Positions 21,240-33,434 of a DNA stretch of 64,000 bases are shown here, piece after piece. The number at the start of each line of letters is the position of its first letter. Position 1 is the stretch's first letter. The notes under the pieces were generated by a model. The model saw nothing but the letters and a program-made list of their open reading frames with translations, made no database searches and was not told the DNA's origin. A program made the position numbers and the translations under genes. The DNA comes from Jaltomata sinuosa (taxonomy: Eukaryota > Streptophyta > Magnoliopsida > Solanales > Solanaceae). The stretch lies in contig QJPP01001800.1 of the NCBI GenBank assembly GCA_003996215.1, forward strand, positions 1 to 64,000, given 5' to 3'.

Positions 21240-21860
21240 GTCTGAAAGAGGTCTGTAATTTGCCATTTGAAAGTGGACGATAAACTAGATTTCCCAGAAG
21301 TTGACAAACCAAAGGCTATCTGTAAGCCACAACTATGTCTGAAACCGGATAGTGTGCAAGATTTTCCAAGATTGTACAACCTAAGAGTTATCTATAAGAA
21401 TCAATGATATCAGGAACCGAATAGTGTGCAAGATCACCAAAGAGTTGGTAGTGCAAGGGTAATTCACAAGTCACAACAACATCTAAATTTGAATAAAAGT
21501 GCAAGACTACCAAAAATTGACTGCCCAAGGGTTATCTATAAGTCACGACATATCCACGTTGATATTGTGCAGGACTACCCAAAAGCTAGCAATTCAAGAA
21601 AAGTCAGTAAGTTGCATTACATCCAAGATTGGATAAAAGTGCAGCATTACCTAAAGACTAGCAATTCAAAGGACACATATAAGACACCTCTATCCAAAGT
21701 TGGATGATGTGCAAGATTACTTGAAAGCTGATGATTCAAGGGACATTTGTAATCCGTCTCTATCCGAAGTCGGATGATGTGCAAGACTACCTGAGGTTTG
21801 ACAATTCAAGAGATATCTATAAGTCACATCGATATGAAAGATGCACAAGATTTACCTGAA
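21240..21860 (+). repeat. About 70-bp tandem repeat, ~7-8 copies
   Basis: The unit reads roughly GTGCAAGATTACC, then GACAATTCAAGGG, then ATCTATAAGTCAC, then ATCC-AAGTTGGAT. Copies start near 21353, 21426, 21499, 21566, 21640, 21707 and 21776. Copies on the right side are the most alike. Confidence 0.75.
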
Positions 21861-23072
21861 TTCATATGCAATGATTATCGCTGAATAGCCGATAGGGCTA
21901 TCATATCCGAGACTACTATAAGCAGCAACAAAGACTGTCATCTCCGATGGCCAAAAAGGTCACCTCATTCGAAAAATCATCGAGTTCAACCATCACAAAG
22001 GCAATGTTATTTGATGACTAAGAAGGCCTGTCATGTCTATATTGTCATGGGAACCATTGTTTCCTAAGACAAAGAAAGAAAAAATGGCATATCCTCTAAG
22101 ATTCAACATATGCCTAGATGAGGTGTGGACTATGCCAAAAGGACATCACATGACGTGAATGAACTGGGACATAGTCCAAAGAGGAGGTATGGAAACTGTC
22201 CCTCCATATGAAATTATGTTACCACTAACAATCTCATTTTGAGATGTTGCCTAGAGCATTTGAGAGGATGAAATTCTCAAAATAAAACCACAGGTGTGGA
22301 CGACATATAAAAGGATGCAACACAATGTGAAACTTTTTCTTAGAAGCAAACTGGGACATAATCTGGAAAGGAATATCAAACTTTCTGGATGCGAGTTGAG
22401 GATCGACTTCCACTTCAGTCAAACCACACCCCTATCAGAAGACATGTGGGTATTTCTTTATTTTTTCAGTTTTACTTCGCATCTAGAGTAATTTCTGAAC
22501 TCGCTCTAGAAGCAATATCCCTTCTCTTCAAATTCGGGTGATAATACACCTGAGTTTTGGAAATTATGTCCATGTAAATTCTTACTTATGGGTGTGAAGC
22601 GCGCCACATTCATAGTTAAGAGGTTGCAAGCCTCTTTTCCATAACTCAATTATTTGTCACTCTTCCCGAGCCAAAAGTGGTCTAAAGCATAAAGATTACC
22701 TTTTCCACCGATTGAGTCAAACTACAAGCAGTCTTATTCCCCGATTCTTGGAATATGTAGGCGGGCTCTATATTAAAAACTAGGCTGTACTCCAAACTCC
22801 CCCAATCTTCTTACTCCCCAACTTTTTGGTTTCTCCATAATCTGAAACTAGAATAGTTTGGAATTCTTTGAAAATCATGCATAAAATCAAGCATCTTGTA
22901 CTACAAGTGGCCTGATTTCTCATGTAAACTGAGAAATGTAGAAAATACGATACTGGGGTCAGACCATGACTCCTTAAGGTTCGAGTCAAAACCAATCAAT
23001 TTTCAAGAGATCAATTAGTGATCGGACAAAATTGGGTTTGTCAATTTCTTTGCCCAGGATCTCTTTAATCCC

Positions 23073-23087
23073 AAAGGAAGGGGTAGT
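23073..23087 (+). other. E2 polypurine tract
   Basis: AAAGGAAGGGGTAGT directly precedes the LTR start TGTTGACACCC. This is the plus-strand priming site. Confidence 0.75.
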
Positions 23088-23356
23088 TGTTGACACCCAA
23101 TTTTGGCTCTTCTTTTTCCTTCAATCAATTTCTCGATGCTTTTCAGTTCTAAGTGCTTTAACAAATAATTTTGTTATTTGATCGTATTAATTTTAGTAAA
23201 TTTGACTTTGTAATAAAATAATAATAATATTATTATTTTATTTACTTTCTTAGCTCTACCTATTAACTACTTTTGCCTTAAAAATACAATAACTATTAAT
23301 GTCATATCTCATATATATAAAAATTCAAAAAGATATATATAAAATATTTTTTGAAG

Positions 23357-23386
23357 TTTATTATTATTATTATTATTATTATTATT
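23357..23386 (+). repeat. (TTA)n microsatellite
   Basis: Ten uninterrupted TTA-type triplets in an AT-rich part of the E2 LTR. Confidence 0.95.
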
Positions 23387-25331
23387 CTTTCACTATTTTT
23401 GGATAGAAAAAGTTATTATATTAACCTTATTTTAAACTCTGAACATATTTTCATCGTATTGTTATAATATTTTTTAAAGTATAGTTTCTATTAGTTATGA
23501 ATCGTAATTACGCATACCAAAGTTATTTTTTTATATATGTACGTGTGTATGTGTGCATGTGTATATGTATATGTATGTATATTTTTGGAAATTAATTGGG
23601 ATGAAAGAAGCATCATTAAATTAATTAAGTGCAAAATGATTGTCAAACATCACACTTTGGGCCTAATTAACCTCTATTAAGACCATAAAATCGCAGCCCA
23701 AAATTCTCTGACCCGGGCCAATACCACCTAAATCACCTTTAATCCCTTCACCTCTTTCCCTTCACCATCTAAACACAACAAACCTTTTTCTCCCTCCTTC
23801 TCTGTCCCGACAAACACTGAGCTCCAGCGGAAACCTAACCACCGCCCTTATCAACCCTGTCAGAGCCTTCATTGTTGACTTTGGATCAAGGGTTGTGTGT
23901 TTCTTGCCAAAATCTAATCCGAATCAGAAGCTATAACAATCGAATCCAGATTTTTTGGGGTATGTTTTCTCCTTACTTTGTCTTCTCCAATCAATCATTC
24001 ATCTCCATCTCAAACGACTATTTTAGGATTCAAACCTTTATTTTCAACTATAAATACATAGTGTTCGTTGTCATTTTTCCGAGAGGGTTTTGAAGTGGAA
24101 ACTCCCCTATTAAAACCATGGATTTTAGAGTTCTTAACTCCTTTTCTTGAGATTTTCATGGTATTGGAGGGTCTTTTCCTCTTCCTCTTACTATTGAAGA
24201 TTATCAAGAAAATCCCTTTGAGAAGGAAGACCCTTGAGATTAGATACATCCGGAGTTATCTTTATAGCCTTAAGTTTAGCACTTTTAATACCCTTAGTTC
24301 TTTTTGATCAAGTTCTCTCCTGTGTTAGTGGAAAATTTGTTCGGAGAGGAGTCAAGTGTGTGGAAACTCACGGCAACTCATCGTCTTAGTTCACTGCCCC
24401 AAAAAAGGTAATATCCCTTCCTCTTTGTAATTTTTGTATTATGTGTTTATCTGTTTAAATACCTGTTTTAAAGTGCCTTGTTTGCATTTCACTTCTGTTT
24501 AGTTGTAATCCTCGACCCTCTTATTTTCAGCCTTTGTTTATATGCTCAACGCATGAGTTTAAATTCTGTGAAATTATAGGTTACATAACTCATTTGGTTT
24601 TAACTGATAAAAATTTGACACTATTTACCATTGTTGTTGTATAAGCTTACAAAAGTATTGAGCCCAAAACAAGAACATTAAGGCTATTTTGGTGTGAAAA
24701 ACCTTCCTGTTACCTAAGACATTAAATGTTGATTTCTTAAGCATGATATATGATCTGTGATTAATGGTAATATATGATTAGTTTAGATTAATTTGGCCCT
24801 CATTGGGTTCGGCATGTGAAATAAAAGCAACGATACTAGCCTCCTGCTTTCTATTTCTTTTTGAACCCTGAACACAAGTATAATAGGATAGTCCTATGCC
24901 CTTTTCCCTTGAACAAGATTTGATTTGAGCATATATTTTCCGACCACTTTCGAGTCTTATTTCTATAGTTTGAATTGCTGAATGATTGGCTTTCAATGGG
25001 TTGTTTTGAGTATTAAGTTGAGATCGAGTAACTGTTCATTTCGCTCCCAATCCTAATACTCTATACATGTGAAAAAGCTAGTCTTGAATCTGTAGGTGTT
25101 TCCTGTTGACAAATATATGCTTGGTTAGATTTAATGCGCTCAAAATGATCATTTACTTTGAGTTTCTAAAACCTCTTTACATTTAATGTCTCGCGAAATC
25201 ATGGAGGGTAATTCTTGTTTGCTCAAGGTTTAATCCCAAAACAGTCTCTAACCCCTTCTCTTTTACTTGCGTTTCCTCTCTGCTTAAGCAAGCTTTTGAT
25301 GACTTGATTAAGTATAAATTTGTTTGCTATA

Positions 25332-25550
25332 AAGTACTTTTCTTTCATGAGATGAAAAAAAGAAGTACTTTCTTTTCATGTGATAAAAAATAAAGGGGTA
25401 CTTTCTTTTCATGTCAAACCCAAAGGAGTACTTTCTTTACATTTTTTTAAAAAAGAAGATATTTTCTTATCATATTATAGAAATAGTACTTTCTTTACAT
25501 TTTGTGAAGGTATCTTTTTATCAGGTTAGCACGAGAATACTTTCTTTTCA
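25332..25550 (+). repeat. GTACTTTCTTTTCAT tandem repeat in the E2 LTR
   Basis: Variants of AGTACTTTCTTTTCATG start at 25332, 25363, 25397, 25426, 25457, 25485, 25510 (most diverged) and 25535. Spacing is 25-34 bp and the spacers are A-rich. Confidence 0.8.
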
Positions 25551-26371
25551 TTTTGTAATAAGTGTTCTCCTTATGATCCATGCTTGCAAACTTTTGGTCA
25601 ACATGTTGCGTGCTTCCAAGGGTGGTGTATTGGTATTTAGCTTACTAGCTCCTCTGATGTGTGTTTGTAAACATGAATGTGTGTTTAGCTTTACAATTTG
25701 ATAGATGATCATGTTTGGGAAAGCTTTCTTAAATAATCTTAATAGTAGTAACTTAACCTGGTCATTTTCTTTAAAATTAATAGTATTAATTTGTGTTTAG
25801 ACCTTAATCTATATCAAAATAACTTGCTGACAGTTTTGTTTAAAAAAAGTGTCAGTAATCACCATCTTCGTCATTTTGTTCTCTATTTCTAGATGTAAAC
25901 AACGTGATTGTTCAATAATTCTTGTCACTTGTGGAATCTGTGGGCTGTTCGTTTTGCTTTAAGGCCACAAAAATGGGTAACAAAAGTAAAGATGTAACAA
26001 CCGGGTCCGTTGTAATGGGTAGACTATTCGTGCCAAGTTTTAGAGTTAGAAAAATCAAGGTTTGGGAGTTTGAAATGCTGGGCTAGGCTAGCCTCGGCTG
26101 GTTTTGGAGCGAGGTAGAGTCTAGGGAAATTAGGGTAAAAATAGATTTAGGTATCTTGGAGTGAGCTAGTTTTCCATTTAGCCAAGAGATAATGGAGTTC
26201 AGGGGACTTTTCAGAATCGCATTTGGGTAAGTAGAACTCCCGGAATCGCCTTTGACGTAAAGGGGTTATTTCGGGACATCCGGGGAAACAAGTGTGTTGT
26301 GAAATGGACAAAACTGACGGAGTTTCGGACTTTCTGTCCGTGACGAGCGCTGTCACACGCAATAGCAGCCA

Positions 26372-26500
26372 CCGCTATAGCGGTAGATATTACCACTATA
26401 GCGGCGGTCAAGGGGCGGTCAACCCACTTAAGACTGCTATAGCGGCAGCCTACCGCTATAAAGGGACCGCTATAGCAGAGCGGGGACCGCTATAGAGGGC
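26372..26500 (+). promoter_or_regulatory. CCGCTATAGCGG palindrome island, 5' LTR of E4
   Basis: A perfect 12-bp palindrome CCGCTATAGCGG lies at 26372-26383, with diverged copies near 26394-26404, 26434-26448 and 26453-26500. In the 3' LTR the same island (33800-33935) keeps perfect copies at 33834-33845 and 33894-33905 instead. A TATA-like word follows within about 15 bp. Role inferred. Confidence 0.6.
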
Positions 26501-27243
26501 CGACGATTTTTTAATGCAGAAAAATCTTCCAAAATATTCAGTTTTCACAAGTTTGTTTTGAAGAAGGGCTGGGCGATTTCCAGGCGATTTTCTTCATTCT
26601 TCCGTTAAAATTCTTCCCTAAGGTAAGGTTTTCATTCCCCAATCTTTGTACTACATTTCCTATGCGGTAGAATTGCTAGGAGGGAACTTGGAGAAAGGTT
26701 AGAATAACTTAGGGATGTAGGAATTCGGGGAAGGAAGGGGATTCCAAGCATGTGTGTTCTTGGGTATGTATAAAAGTACATTAAAATGATCATAGGTTGT
26801 TTAATTTCCTGTTTTGATCTGTAAAAATGATAGATCTAGGGGAATAAACGGTGGAAAAGCCTGAGAAAAGAGTGGGATGATCATGGATGGCCTGGTGTTT
26901 GGGGATTTGGTATAATCTGGGTATTGTGCAGGCCTTGTGTGTTAATTGTATGCATTATGTGTTGTTTTTAGCCCAAGAACGAGAGAGGAATCCGGAACCG
27001 AGAAAAGCTCAGGTCGAATAGAGCTTGGAACATTTCGAGGTAGGTGATGGCTTATGATTTTCTGTAAATGTGTATATTGATGTACTCATGTCTAAGTGAT
27101 TATATTCATTACATTGGTTAGGGAAGTTGTATGGAATGTCTAGGTTCCTGTTTACAGTCTGAGATTGAACGGTTTACTTGTTGGTTTTACAAGTTTTGTG
27201 TGTTCATATATTGACTGTGGTTGTTGACATTTGGTTGGCTTGG

Positions 27244-27340
27244 GTACCATGCCTGGTACGGGTATAACAAAATGGTTGACACGAGTACCACTCCTGGTAC
27301 GGGTATATCATTCGGTTGGCACGGGTACCACGCCTGGTAC
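27244..27340 (+). repeat. Three GTACCA-N4-TGGTAC stem-loops in the E4 LTR
   Basis: Arms are at 27244-27249/27254-27259, 27285-27290/27295-27300 and 27325-27330/27335-27340, about 40 bp apart. The 3' LTR has the same three at 34685-34781, one with a changed last base. They lie well downstream of the TATA-like word and so are probably transcribed. Confidence 0.75.
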
Positions 27341-28251
27341 GAGTTTACTTTATTGCATCTTGCATTGTTTTATTAACTGTTCTATTGCATTGGTTGTTAT
27401 TGATTCCGTGAGTGGAGTGGGTTGTTTATTAGATATAATACTTGGTATCGGTTCTGTGAATGGACCGGGTTGTCTAGTTAAAGGTGCTATTGTTGATGGT
27501 CCTTGAGTGGCCAGGAACTGTTGTATAACTGCTGTGTTGGTCTTGGTTTAGGACGGATTGAACAATTACCTTTGGTGTTGTCTAGAGGGGATTCCAGGGT
27601 AGGTCCAGGCTAGACGGAAAGGACAATTATGGTTACATGTTTGTGGATTAGAACTGTAAGAGATGGATTCATGCGGTAACAAGCTAGGTAGAGACCTGTA
27701 GTCTAGATGTGCCTGTTATTATTGTTGTATGTTGGCCATATTCCTTACTTGATATTGTTGTACTAATTATATACTGTTTACTTGAAAACTGGTTGATGAT
27801 CCTACCAGTACACAGTGGTAGTGTACTGATACTGCACTTGTCTTTCTTTTGGTGAGTACAGAAAATCTACCAACGACTGAGACGCGACCTCGCATCTAGC
27901 ACCGGTGATTTATGACTTTCAAGGGTGAGCTGCTTGATTCAAGCTACCTTGGGTTATCCTTAGAGTTTTAGTCCAATTGTTTCGGATTTAAAACTATTTC
28001 AGTTTATCTTTTGGGGTTGCATCCCCATATTCTAGATTGGGTATTGCTGTTTGGTACAATGACTTTAAGTTCCTAGGAGGGATTTTCCGCAGGATTAATA
28101 ATTATGTTTAGTTTTTGACTTGATTTATTGTTAGTTTACTTTTCGCTTGCTGGGTTTAGGCTGTTAGTCTAGACAAGATTGGAACTCTATTGGTTCACTC
28201 ATCTAGGGGCTTGGTGGGTGCCACTCACGATGCACTGGGTCATGACAAAGA

Positions 28252-28264
28252 TGGTATCAGAGCC
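28252..28264 (+). other. E4 primer-binding site, tRNA-iMet
   Basis: TGGTATCAGAGCC is a perfect match to the initiator-Met primer site and starts 5 nt after the LTR end. Confidence 0.95.
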
Positions 28265-28466
28265 TAGGTTCATTGATCTCGTTGTACCAAATAGGTCTAG
28301 TAGAGTCTTGAGGAATAGTGCAGAGACGTCCGTACTTTTCTTCGAGAGGCTATGGGGCTTTAGGAAAAACAATCTCTTCCTTCTTTCCTTCGTGGTATAA
28401 CTCGATTCTAATTGGTATATGGTGATACAAATTGGTATCTAACCTCGTTCACTCTTCTGTCCGCAG

Positions 28467-29858
28467 ATGGTTACTACAAGGAATAACAGAGCACGGCCAG
28501 CGGTCATATCAACGGGCCTGACAGTTCGTGGCAGAGGTAGGCGAAGGGGCAGGGGACGAGCTGGAGCCGCACCTGCCAGGGGTAGAGCTCGAGCTGATGC
28601 TTTTGCATGTGAGGTAACCCCTCCCTCACCTCAGGATCATGTGGCTGAGGATGTATAAGAAGTGGTTGTAGAGGATAGAGGAGCTCAGGAGGAGGCGGCA
28701 CCGGTTAGGGGTGCAGGCCTTCCTACGATGACACCGGAAGCTTTTAGGCAAGCGTGGGATATTCTGAGTGGGTTGGTTAGTGCTGGATCCATACCCGCAG
28801 CTTATGCAAATCAGGCCTTGGATACTCAACCAACGGTTACTACTACACCAAGTATGGATACAGCTTCGGGCACAAATGATCTCCTCAGGCCAATGCTATG
28901 CCCAGTGATGATAGGTAATGAGAATGAGATACTGACTAGGTTCCTTAAGCTGAAACCTCCAATGTTTCAGGGTACATACAATGAGGATGCCTATGAGTTC
29001 ATCCTGCATTACCATGAGAGATTGCACAAGTTCGGTATTATACGTCAGCATGGGGTGGAGTTTGTCACTTTTCAGCTACAGGGTGATGCCAAGCAGTGGT
29101 AGAGGTCCCATGTTGGGTATCGGTCTTCTATCCTACCTCCACTGACTTGAGAGCAGTTCCATGCATTGTTTCTAGAGAAGTACATTCCCCGTACTTTGAG
29201 GGACAGGAAGAAGGATGAGTTTCTAAGCTTGGAGCAAGGTAGCATGTCAGTCTCAGCTTATGAGGCTAAGTTCCATGTGTGTTTCATTTTTCTACACAGA
29301 TGTTGGGTTTCGAGGAGGAATGGGTCTGGTTGTTAGTCAAGGGTCTAAATAGTGATGTACAGGTACTGTCAGTGCATATGACTTCTTCATGGAAGGGTTT
29401 TAATGATGTGGTGTACTATGTGAAAAAGATTGAGGGAGTTAGGCAAGAAGGGCAGGCTAAGGCTTTTGCCAAGAAGCCCCAGAATGAGGGAAATTATGGT
29501 GGTTCGTACTCCAGGGGCTAGCATCAGCAGACTTATCCGGCCCGTCCTATTCAGTCAGCTCTGCTAGCTACTACAAGTGGTCGTCAGGGAGCTCAGTCTT
29601 CAGCTCCTAGAGGCTAGGGAGCATCCTATACATCAGCTAGCATACCTACTCTTGACCATGGTTGCTTCCATTGTGGTAAGTTGGGCCACTTTAAGAAGGA
29701 GTGTACACATAGGCAGGCAGGTAATCAGGGTCAGCAGCAGACTAGAGCAGTGGTTCCAGCAGGCAGAGGTAGTAATTCTAGGGGTCGTCCATAAGGTGGG
29801 CGAGGAAATTTTCAGAGAGGCCGGGGAGACCGAGGGAACAACAGCGTAGGCAGGGGTG
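28467..29858 (+). pseudogene. E4 gag
   Basis: The ATG at 28467 begins MVTTRNNRARPAV, followed by an Arg/Gly-rich stretch (about residues 20-45). A stop at 28656 interrupts it. The Gag core runs RFLKLKPPMFQGTYNEDAYE then LHKFGIIRQHGVEFVTFQLQ to a stop at 29100, where a second Trp is expected. It continues through another Trp-to-stop at 29147 into YIPRTLRDRKKDEFLSLEQG. A frameshift near 29275 leads to the rest, and a knuckle CFHCGKLGHFKKEC lies near 29660-29705. Gly/Arg-rich repeats follow. The start is the first ATG after the leader and matches the family's MVxTR start. Confidence 0.85.
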
Positions 29859-29860
29859 CG

Positions 29861-30420
29861 ATGCAGCCGGCCCAGGACATTGCCCAGATTAATGATCGGG
29901 CACATTGCTATGCTTTTCCAGGAAGGACTAAGGCGGAAGCCTCAGATGCGGTGATCACAGGTACTATTCTTGTCTGTGATAAAATGGCTTCGGTTTTATT
30001 TGACCCAGGTTCTATATATTCTTATGTTTCTGTGAGTTTTGCTTTGGGACTGGGTTTGACCTGTGATAACCTTGATTCCCCTATATATGTTTCTACCCTA
30101 GTGGGAGAGTCGGTGGTTGTGACTCATGTATATCGTGACTGTTCTATTATTTTTGTGGGATTACATAATTGGGCAGACTTGGTATTTCTGGACATGGTTA
30201 ATTTTAATATTTTCTTGGGTATGACCTGGGTGTTTGCTTATCATGCTGTGTTAAACTGTAACACCAAGACTATAGCTCTAGAGATTTTGGGTAAGGATAG
30301 ACTAGAGTGGGAAGGTGTGTACAGGCTTAAGCCAGTTAAGATAATATCGTTTGTCTGGGCTAGGAAGCTAGTGGGGAGGGGGTGTCTAGCCTTCTTGGCT
30401 CATCTCCGGCATGATAGTGT
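29861..30420 (+). pseudogene. E4 protease (N-terminal part of an open 302-codon frame)
   Basis: The frame 29861-30769 is open. Its first part carries the protease site VLFDPGSIYSYVSVSFA (about 29994-30045) and VFLDMVNFNIFLGMTWV near 30184-30235. D-P-G replaces the usual D-T/S-G, as in E3, so the change may be characteristic of the lineage. Protease releases Gag and the enzymes from the polyprotein. Confidence 0.8.
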
Positions 30421-31395
30421 GGAGTCTCCTCCAATTGAGTCAGTCCGAGTGGTTTCTGAACTCTTAGAGGTATTTCCAACAGATTTGTCTGGTATGCCTC
30501 CAGACAGAGACATAGATTTTTGTATTGATTTGGAGCCAGGCACCCATCCCATTTCCATTCCTCTGTATAGAATGGCTCTGGCAGAGTTAAGGGAACTTAA
30601 GACTCAGTTGCAGGAACTCTTAGATAAGGGATTTATACGTCCCAGTGCTTCACCTTGGGGTGCTCCGGTCTTGTTTGTAAAGAAGAAGGATGGTAGTATG
30701 CGGATGTGCATAGATTATAGGAAGTTGAACAAGGTGACCATCCATAATAAGTACCTCTACCCCGTATAGATGATTTGTTTGACCATCTTCAGGGTGCATC
30801 GGTGTTCTCAAAAATTGACTTGAGGTTGGGGTACCATCAGTTAAAGATTAGACCTAAAGACATTCCAAAAACTGCTTTTCGGACCCGGTATGGGCATTAT
30901 GAGTTTCTAGTAATGTCGTTTGGTTTGACCAATGCGCCAGTAGCATTCATGAGTTTGATAAATGGGGTGTTTTAGTCCTACTTGGATTCTTTCATTATCG
31001 TGTTCATCGATGACATTTTGATCTACTCTAAGAGTAGGGAGGAGCATGCTAATCATCTTCACATTGTGTTGGATATTTTGATACATTAAAAGATTTATGC
31101 CAAGTTCACTAAGTGCGAGTTTTGGTTGACTTCTTTGGCATTATTAGGGAATGTAGTGTCAGAAAAGGGGGTGATGGTGGATCCCCAAAAAATTGAGGCA
31201 GTCAAGAGTTGGGTTCGGCCTAGCTCTGTGACTGAGGTGAGGAGTTTTATTGGGCTCGCGGGGTACTATCAGAGGTTTGTCAAGAATTTTTCTTCTATTG
31301 CGACTCACCTGACCAGGTTGACACAGAAGAAGGTACCGTTCGTGTGGTTTGACAAGTGCGAGGAGAGCTTCCAAAAGCTCAAGACACTTTTGACC
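30421..31395 (+). pseudogene. E4 reverse transcriptase
   Basis: The RT begins in the open frame with IDFCIDLEPGTHPISIPLYR and LFVKKKDGSMRMCIDYRKLN. A frameshift near 30755-30768 breaks the NKYPLPRIDDLF block. It resumes with FSKIDLRLGYHQLKIRP and MSFGLTNAPVAFMSLINGVF. A stop at 30973 (CAG-to-TAG-like) precedes the catalytic FIDD at 31003-31014, and another stop is at 31087. The connection RSFIGLAGYYQRFVKNFSS lies near 31230-31290. Confidence 0.9.
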
Positions 31396-31900
31396 ACAAC
31401 CCATATTTTATCCTTGCCGGTTGAAGGTAAAGACTTTGTTGTTTACTGTGATGCTTCACATTCTGGTTTGGGTACTATGTTGATACCGGATAGGAATGTG
31501 ATAGCCTACGCATCAAGGTAGTTGAAGGTGTATGAGAGGAATTACCCGACTCATGATTTAGAGTTGGCAGCAGTGGTTTTTGCATTGAAAATCTGGAGAC
31601 ACTATCTGTATGGTGTCAAGTGTGAGGTATTCACAGATCATCGTAGTCTGCAACACATATTCACTAAAAAGGATTTGAGTTTGAGGCAAAGAAGGTGGAT
31701 GGAGTTATTGAAGTATTACGATGTGACCATTCAGTACCATCCGTGTAAGGCTAATATGGTGGTAGACGCATTGAGCCAGAAAACTGTTAGCATAGGTAGC
31801 TTGGCTTGGGGGCGTCCAAACAACCATTGGCTAAGGAGATTCGGGCTTTGGAGGCCAAGTTCATGCACTTGGATGTTTCAGATCAAGGTGGGTTGTTAGC
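31396..31900 (+). pseudogene. E4 RNase H
   Basis: DFVVYCDASHSGLGTML begins near 31432, IAYASR ends in a stop at 31519, and then NYPTHDLELAAVVFALKIW leads to EVFTDHRSLQHIF and KANMVVDALSQK. All the standard acidic positions are visible. A frameshift after about 31800 ends the useful frame. Confidence 0.88.
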
Positions 31901-33345
31901 CAGCATTGAGGTCAAGGCCACCTTCATAGAGGAAATTAAGGCAAAACAGTTCCAGAATCTGAAACTGGGTAAGTTGTGAGGTAAGGCAATATCTGGGGAG
32001 TCCAGAGACGTCATGTTAGACTCTGGAGGAGTGTTGCATTTCAGGGAGAGCATTTGTGTTCCTTGAGTTGATGATATGATTCATAAAATCTTGACATAAG
32101 CTCATGGTTCGCGGTACTCAATTCATCCGTGTTTGACCAAAATGTACAGGAACTTGAGGCAGCGTTACTGGTGGCCCAGGATGTAAAGGGACATAGTAGA
32201 TTTTGTGTCCAAATGTAAGAACTGGCAGCAGGTGAAGCATGAACATCATAGACCTATAGGACTACTTCAGAAAATGCCTATTCCAGAGTGGAAGTGGGAA
32301 AGGATAGCCATGGATTTCGTGGTGGGTCTTCCCAAGACATTGGGGAAGTATGACTCAATTTGGATCATTATTGACAGGCTGACCAAGTCTGTTCATTTCA
32401 TTCTGGTCAGGGTAGATTATATTTCGCAGCAATTGGCCAAGATATACGTGAAGGAGATTGTGAGACAGCATGGGTTACCACTATCCATCATTTCAGACAG
32501 GGGTACACAGTTTACTTCTAAGTTCTAGGGCAAGTTACATGAAGAGTTGGGTACACAACTCACCTTTAGCACAACCTTCCATCCTCAGACTGATGGTCAG
32601 TCGGAGAGGATGATTCAGGTATTGGAGGACATTCTTAGAGCATGTGTAATAGTCTTCGGTGGTCATTGGGACCAGTTTCTACCATTGTGCGAATTCTCGT
32701 ACAACAATAGCTACCACTCTAGTATTGATATGGCACCGTTCGAGGCCCTGTATGGGAGAGACTGCAGATCACTGGTTGGGTGGTTTGAGAAAGGTGATGT
32801 GAAGCCTCTGGGCATAGACTTAGTGAAGGAAGAGCAGAAAAAGGTAAGGGGCATACAAACTAAGTTGTTGGCTGCTCAAAGCAGGCAGAAGGACTATACA
32901 GATCGCAAGGTCTAGGACATGGACTTCTAGGTTGGTGAACAAGTATTGCTAAAAGTATCGCTAATGAAAGGGGTTATGCGGTTTGGAAAGAAGGGCAAGC
33001 TTAGCCCTCGGTTGATCGGTCCATTTGAATTGCTTGAAATTATGGGGCTAGTGGCTTACAAGTTAGCACTGCCACCTAGTTTGTCGAGCATCCATCCGGT
33101 ATTTCATGTATCCATGCTCAAGCGATACCATGGGAATGAGGACTACATCAACAAGTGAGATGAGGTACTTTTTGATGAAGATCTTCGTTATAAGGAGGAA
33201 CCAGTTTTGATTCTTGCTTGGGATATCCGGAGGTTGAGTAAAAAGGTGATTGATATGGTGAAGGTTCAGTGAAAGCATCATCCAATTGAGGAAGCCACTT
33301 GGGAAACTAAGAAGGACATGCGGGATAAGTATCCTCAACTGTTTG
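31901..33345 (+). pseudogene. E4 integrase and chromodomain
   Basis: The zinc domain is visible as SRYSIHPCLTKMYRNLRQRYW (near 32115-32175) and FVSKCKNWQQVKHEHHRP, where the second Cys is replaced by Trp. The core has AMDFVVGLPKTL (Asp near 32312), LSIISDRGTQFTSKF (Asp near 32496) and FHPQTDGQSERMIQ (Glu near 32608). The C-terminal module MKGVMRFGKKGKLSP is near 32965. The chromodomain remnant EPVLILAWDIRRL...HHPIEEATWETKK spans about 33199-33325, with one stop where Trp is expected. Stops at 31978, 32065, 32098, 32185 and 32527 inactivate it. Confidence 0.88.
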
Positions 33346-33434
33346 AGGATTCAGGTACTACACTTCCTTCCTTTTATTTCCATAATTTCGGGTTTGATCA
33401 TTCGTGGATGAACGATTGGTAAATTGGTATCTGT

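Larger units (their letters stand above)
20176..23087 (+). other. E2 3' untranslated region, right of E3
   Basis: This is the continuation of E2 after E3. It has four successive tandem-repeat families (listed separately), then two more copies of the Tat 3' motif (22712-22760, 22900-22945), and ends in the polypurine tract and the LTR. The frames over 20381-20915 exist only because the repeats lack stop codons. Confidence 0.7.
23088..25992 (+). repeat. E2 3' LTR, first piece
   Basis: It starts TGTTGACACCCAATTTTGGC, a start I recall from Tat/Ogre LTRs. It contains a (TTA)n microsatellite at 23357-23386, a TATG/TGTA-rich patch at 23531-23583, and a C/T-rich leader-like stretch (23740-23830) that may mark the transcription start. 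A GTACTTTCTTTTCAT repeat occupies 25332-25550. It is interrupted at 25993 by E4 and resumes at 35690. The small frames inside have no known domain. Confidence 0.75.
25993..28247 (+). repeat. 5' LTR of E4 (2,255 bp)
   Basis: It starts TGTAACAACCGGG and ends GGGTCATGACA. It contains a palindrome island (26372-26500) upstream of a TTTTTTAAT TATA-like word near 26510. Downstream, in the presumed transcribed part, it has three GTACCA-N4-TGGTAC stem-loops (27244-27340) and a twofold repeat around 27400-27475. No coding sequence. Confidence 0.93.

Noticed and set aside
24010..24307. Small ORFs on both strands in the E2 LTR
   Set aside because: Both strands are open over the same segment, there is no recognisable domain, and the position is within an LTR.
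18055..28264. tRNA genes at the primer-binding sites
   Set aside because: Only the 12-13 nt complementary to the tRNA 3' end are present, with no cloverleaf.
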